DNA of 64,000 nucleotides, from the NCBI RefSeq assembly GCF_902488535.1, contig NZ_CABTWO010000001.1:124001-188000 (forward strand), written 5' to 3'. A program made the position numbers and the translations under genes. Below, piece by piece: positions 61,899-64,000 of the stretch (position 1 is its first letter; each line of letters opens with the position of its first letter). The notes beneath the pieces were generated by a model that worked only from the letters and a program-made list of their open reading frames with translations, did not search any database and was not told the origin of the DNA. This stretch comes from an uncultured Mobiluncus sp. GTDB taxonomy: Bacteria; Actinomycetota; Actinomycetes; Actinomycetales; Actinomycetaceae.

Positions 61899-62975
61899 GT
61901 GGAAAGTGACCAGGAACACCTTGTGAACGAGACAGAAACAGCTCACACGGCGGCGAAAACAGATGCCCCTATCCGCCAGGCTTACCGCGGAAAACGTCCC
62001 GATTCCACCCCGGTGTGGTTCCTGGGTCAGTCCGTGTTTGAGCATCCTGACAATTGGCAGGATTTGAGCGTACGCGAGCAAGTCGATTATTTCCTGAATC
62101 CTGAAGTCGGGGTGAAAACCGCGCTGACCCCGGTGAGCCAATTCGGCGTAGACGCCGCCCTATGTACTTCTGACGTGCTGTTTCCCTTGCGGCTGGTCGG
62201 TTTTGACCTGGTGCGCAAAATTGATCCTCGCGGTCAGCCGCTGCGGCCGCTGCACTCCACTTTGGACGTGGACCGGGTTCTGGCCTTGCCCGACCCCGAT
62301 TGGTCGCGAGTCGAGGCGGTCAGCCGGGCACAGCGCAGCGAACTGGCGCCGGAAAAAGCCCTCATCGCTATCGCCGGAGCGCCGTTCGTGCTGTCGTCAC
62401 TGCTGGTGGAAGGCTCTGCCAATGTCCCGCAAAACCTGCAGACCCGCATCTTCATGCAGTCCCAGCCGCGCAACTGGGAGCGGTTGATGAGCTGGACTTC
62501 GAGGCTGGTGCGGAATTTCCTGGCTGCACAAGTGCGGGGGGGAGCCGAAGTCATCCAGATGGTCGATCCGTGGGTGCGCACGCTGACCGAGGGGGAGTAT
62601 GCGTGCCTGGCGGAATCCTACGCGCGCGATATTTTCAACGAGTTTGACGATGACATCACCAGGATTTCTTGCAGCCTCGGCGCTGAACATTTGCTGTCCT
62701 CGGTCGCCCCTTACGTTGATGTGCTTGGTGTTGGTGATGAACTGACCCTAGCGGAGGCGGCCGGAATCGCGCCGGGCAAAGTCCTGCAGGGTAACCTCGA
62801 CCCGGACCTCATTTTGCTCGGTTGTGATGAGGTGCGGGACGCAGCGCGCCAGGTGCTGGAATCCGGGTTGAGCGCCCCCGCTCATGTCTTTAATGTGGCG
62901 GGTCGTTTGGATCCGGAATCGGACCCCGCTGAGGTTCACCGGCTGGTCGATTTTATCCACGACTACCGGTTTTAA
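61899..62975 (+). CDS. Uroporphyrinogen decarboxylase-like protein without catalytic residues
   Basis: 358 residues from a GTG with AGGGGG upstream. It aligns along its whole length with the HemE at 18 kb: STPVWFL, GVDAALCTSDVLFPLRLVG, IAIAGAPFVLSSLLVEG, GGAEVIQMVDPW and PGKVLQGNLDPDLIL. The active site is gone: MRQAGR is replaced by LGQSVF (both Arg lost), the Tyr by Ser, DSWAG by DPWVR, and NLGHG by NVAGR (His lost); only the Asp of TSD remains. It is unlikely to decarboxylate uroporphyrinogen. It may bind a porphyrin or methylated corrinoid-type ligand, or have taken a structural role. It stands alone, away from the haem genes. Confidence 0.8.
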   Translation: MESDQEHLVNETETAHTAAKTDAPIRQAYRGKRPDSTPVWFLGQSVFEHPDNWQDLSVREQVDYFLNPEVGVKTALTPVSQFGVDAALCTSDVLFPLRLVGFDLVRKIDPRGQPLRPLHSTLDVDRVLALPDPDWSRVEAVSRAQRSELAPEKALIAIAGAPFVLSSLLVEGSANVPQNLQTRIFMQSQPRNWERLMSWTSRLVRNFLAAQVRGGAEVIQMVDPWVRTLTEGEYACLAESYARDIFNEFDDDITRISCSLGAEHLLSSVAPYVDVLGVGDELTLAEAAGIAPGKVLQGNLDPDLILLGCDEVRDAARQVLESGLSAPAHVFNVAGRLDPESDPAEVHRLVDFIHDYRF

Positions 62976-63057
62976 CGGTTTTGCGGCGGCCCTCGCCGGA
63001 TTTTCCCTCAGCTTAATTTATGCCTTCTACCAGCACATACGTGTCAAAAAATACAAA

Positions 63058-63078
63058 GTTGAGCCTAGGCGTATCAAG
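63058..63078. promoter_or_regulatory. HAIR-like element (HspR operator) upstream of hsp20
   Basis: GTTGAGC-N7-TATCAAG matches 10 of 14 positions of the HspR operator CTTGAGT-N7-ACTCAAG, with the exact spacer length. Confidence 0.5.
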
Positions 63079-63083
63079 TTTAG

Positions 63084-63110
63084 CTGGCACTCTGGGAATA
63101 AGAGTGCTAA
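63084..63110. promoter_or_regulatory. CIRCE element (HrcA operator) upstream of hsp20
   Basis: CTGGCACTC-N9-GAGTGCTAA matches the CIRCE consensus TTAGCACTC-N9-GAGTGCTAA at 16 of 18 positions, with the correct 9-bp spacer. It lies about 94 bp before the hsp20 start. Confidence 0.8.
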
Positions 63111-63203
63111 TCTGGTTGTTGTACTGAATGGAACCGGGAAAACCGGAACCACAGCCGAAAACTGAAAACGAGAAACTGCAAAACTAACTGGAGGATACAA
63201 ATC

Positions 63204-63626
63204 ATGGCTACATATCGTGACCCGTTTGCTGAAATCGATCGCATGTTCAACACCGCGATGCACTTACCGGCGACCCCGGCGATGCCCCTGGATCTATACC
63301 GGGAGGGTGACAAGTTCGTCGCCCGCGTGGATCTGCCCGGTGTGGATCCCGCGACTATTGACATCGACGTCGAGGACCGCACCTTGACTATCTCTGCCCA
63401 GCGCAAACCCACTGAGGGCGAGGATCTGCACTGGTTGAACCGCGAGCGTCCCGCCGGGACCTTTGCTCGCCAGCTGACCTTGGGATATGGCTTGGCAGTC
63501 GATCGGATTGCCGCCACTTATGAAGGCGGGGTTCTGACCGTGACTATCCCGGTCGCCGAAGAGAACAAGCCGCGCAAGATTCAGGTCGCGGTGGGCGGCG
63601 ACGCCGATAAGGTCATCGAAAACTAG
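63204..63626 (+). CDS. hsp20: Hsp20/alpha-crystallin small heat-shock protein
   Basis: 140 residues; ATG with GGAGG 9 nt upstream. The alpha-crystallin domain covers about 28-128 (PLDLYREGDKFVARVDLPGVDPATIDIDVEDRTLTISAQR, ending in AATYEGGVLTVTIPVAE), with a short N-terminal arm (FAEIDRMFN). It binds unfolding proteins without ATP. A CIRCE and a HAIR-like operator upstream suggest control by both HrcA and HspR. Confidence 0.93.
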   Translation: MATYRDPFAEIDRMFNTAMHLPATPAMPLDLYREGDKFVARVDLPGVDPATIDIDVEDRTLTISAQRKPTEGEDLHWLNRERPAGTFARQLTLGYGLAVDRIAATYEGGVLTVTIPVAEENKPRKIQVAVGGDADKVIEN

Positions 63627-63683
63627 CGGCGGCGCGGGCACGGCACCACAACGCTGGTGGAAACCCTGGCCCCGCCCTTATGA

Positions 63684-63723
63684 AAAATAATTCTCCCCGG
63701 TCAAAGTGCTTGACCGGGGAGAA
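63684..63723. terminator. Bidirectional terminator between hsp20 and the small membrane protein gene
   Basis: TTCTCCCCGGTCAA and TTGACCGGGGAGAA form a perfect 14-bp stem with a 5-nt loop. On the minus strand it is followed by TTATTTTTC, on the plus strand by a poorer T-tract. Confidence 0.85.
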
Positions 63724-63756
63724 TGTCGAATTTGTGGAAAGTCTCGCTAGTGAAAA

Positions 63757-63993
63757 CTAACCGACAGAAACCGAATCCGCAACTTCTGCGGGGGTTTCCG
63801 TAGTGACCGGGGCATCCAGCGGGGGACGCACGCCACGCGGATCCTTGACAATCAAGTAAACCGCCCAAATCATGCCGCCCAAGGCCACCACGAACAGGCC
63901 CAGGTAGGCATCGTTGAGCATATCGAGAGGCTCGGGGTTGAACACCTCAACACCGTCTGCGATGTATTCAGAAATCAAGTCCACAATCCACAT
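63757..63993 (-). CDS. Small membrane protein of unknown function
   Basis: 78 residues with one hydrophobic segment (AYLGLFVVALGGMIWAVYLIV) after an acidic N-terminus and before a Pro/Thr/Val-rich tail. No family is recognised. The ATG at 63993 lies 7 bp from the window edge and no stop codon is seen before it, so the start may be further upstream and any ribosome binding site is out of view. Confidence 0.55.
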   Translation of the reverse strand: MWIVDLISEYIADGVEVFNPEPLDMLNDAYLGLFVVALGGMIWAVYLIVKDPRGVRPPLDAPVTTETPAEVADSVSVG

Positions 63994-64000
63994 CAGGGAA

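Overview
This 64 kb window is a high-GC actinobacterial chromosome segment, most likely from an anaerobic member of the Actinomycetaceae (Mobiluncus or a close relative; the genus is inferred from gene content, not proven). The main clues are a WhiB regulator, a coproporphyrin-type haem pathway with a ferrochelatase-HemQ fusion, pyruvate:ferredoxin oxidoreductase genes, an actinobacterial tad pilus locus, a CWB2-CAP surface protein, an LAxTG-anchored giant surface protein, and several genes that look leaderless (a -10-like TANNNT hexamer exactly 6 nt before the start codon).

Layout. 1-4.1 kb: porA (cut by the window edge), porB and a GltD-like flavoprotein with ferredoxin clusters, forming one operon that links pyruvate oxidation to pyridine nucleotides. 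4.3-6.4 kb: a small helical protein translationally coupled to a lipase-like protein, possibly a secreted effector pair. 6.5-9.2 kb: a CWB2/CAP surface protein and a YgjP-type metallopeptidase. 9.4-14.0 kb (minus): a secreted papain-like protease fused to Ig-like domains, a rhodanese domain and two thioredoxin-like domains; this is the most unusual gene here. 14.5-26.1 kb: the haem genes. hemA and hemH-hemQ run on the minus strand, hemE and hemY diverge from them, and hemC-hemD-hemB-hemL follow, interrupted by a vapBC toxin-antitoxin pair; purB comes next. 27.6-32.0 kb: a copper chaperone, a copper ATPase with its HMA domain inside the cytoplasmic loop, and an MFS exporter.

32.2-45.7 kb: a block whose order (tad pilus genes, Crp-type regulator, DUF4177, WhiB4-like protein, class A PBP, metallophosphoesterase) matches what I recall of the Mycobacterium tuberculosis Rv3654c-Rv3683 region. 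45.7-51.4 kb: an accessory, lower-GC segment bounded by a decayed IS3 element and tRNA-Pro, holding a membrane acyltransferase, a membrane-anchored trypsin-like protease, a polytopic membrane protein and a hairpin-rich repeat zone. 51.7-55.1 kb: a tyrosine phosphatase, an 87-bp tandem repeat with terminator hairpins, and a divergent SPFH/DUF4428 pair that shares a promoter region with two matching palindromes. 55.7-61.6 kb: a 1955-residue surface protein of alternating putative Ig and thrombospondin-3-like calcium repeats. 61.9-64 kb: a uroporphyrinogen decarboxylase paralogue that has lost its catalytic residues, an Hsp20 gene with both a CIRCE and a HAIR-like operator, and a small membrane protein.

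Functionally, the window makes haem completely from glutamyl-tRNA by the coproporphyrin route, handles copper, builds a Flp-type pilus and cell wall, and carries several large secreted or anchored proteins that probably face a host surface. Coordinates and motifs were read by eye; no similarity search was possible, so family names rest on motif recognition.
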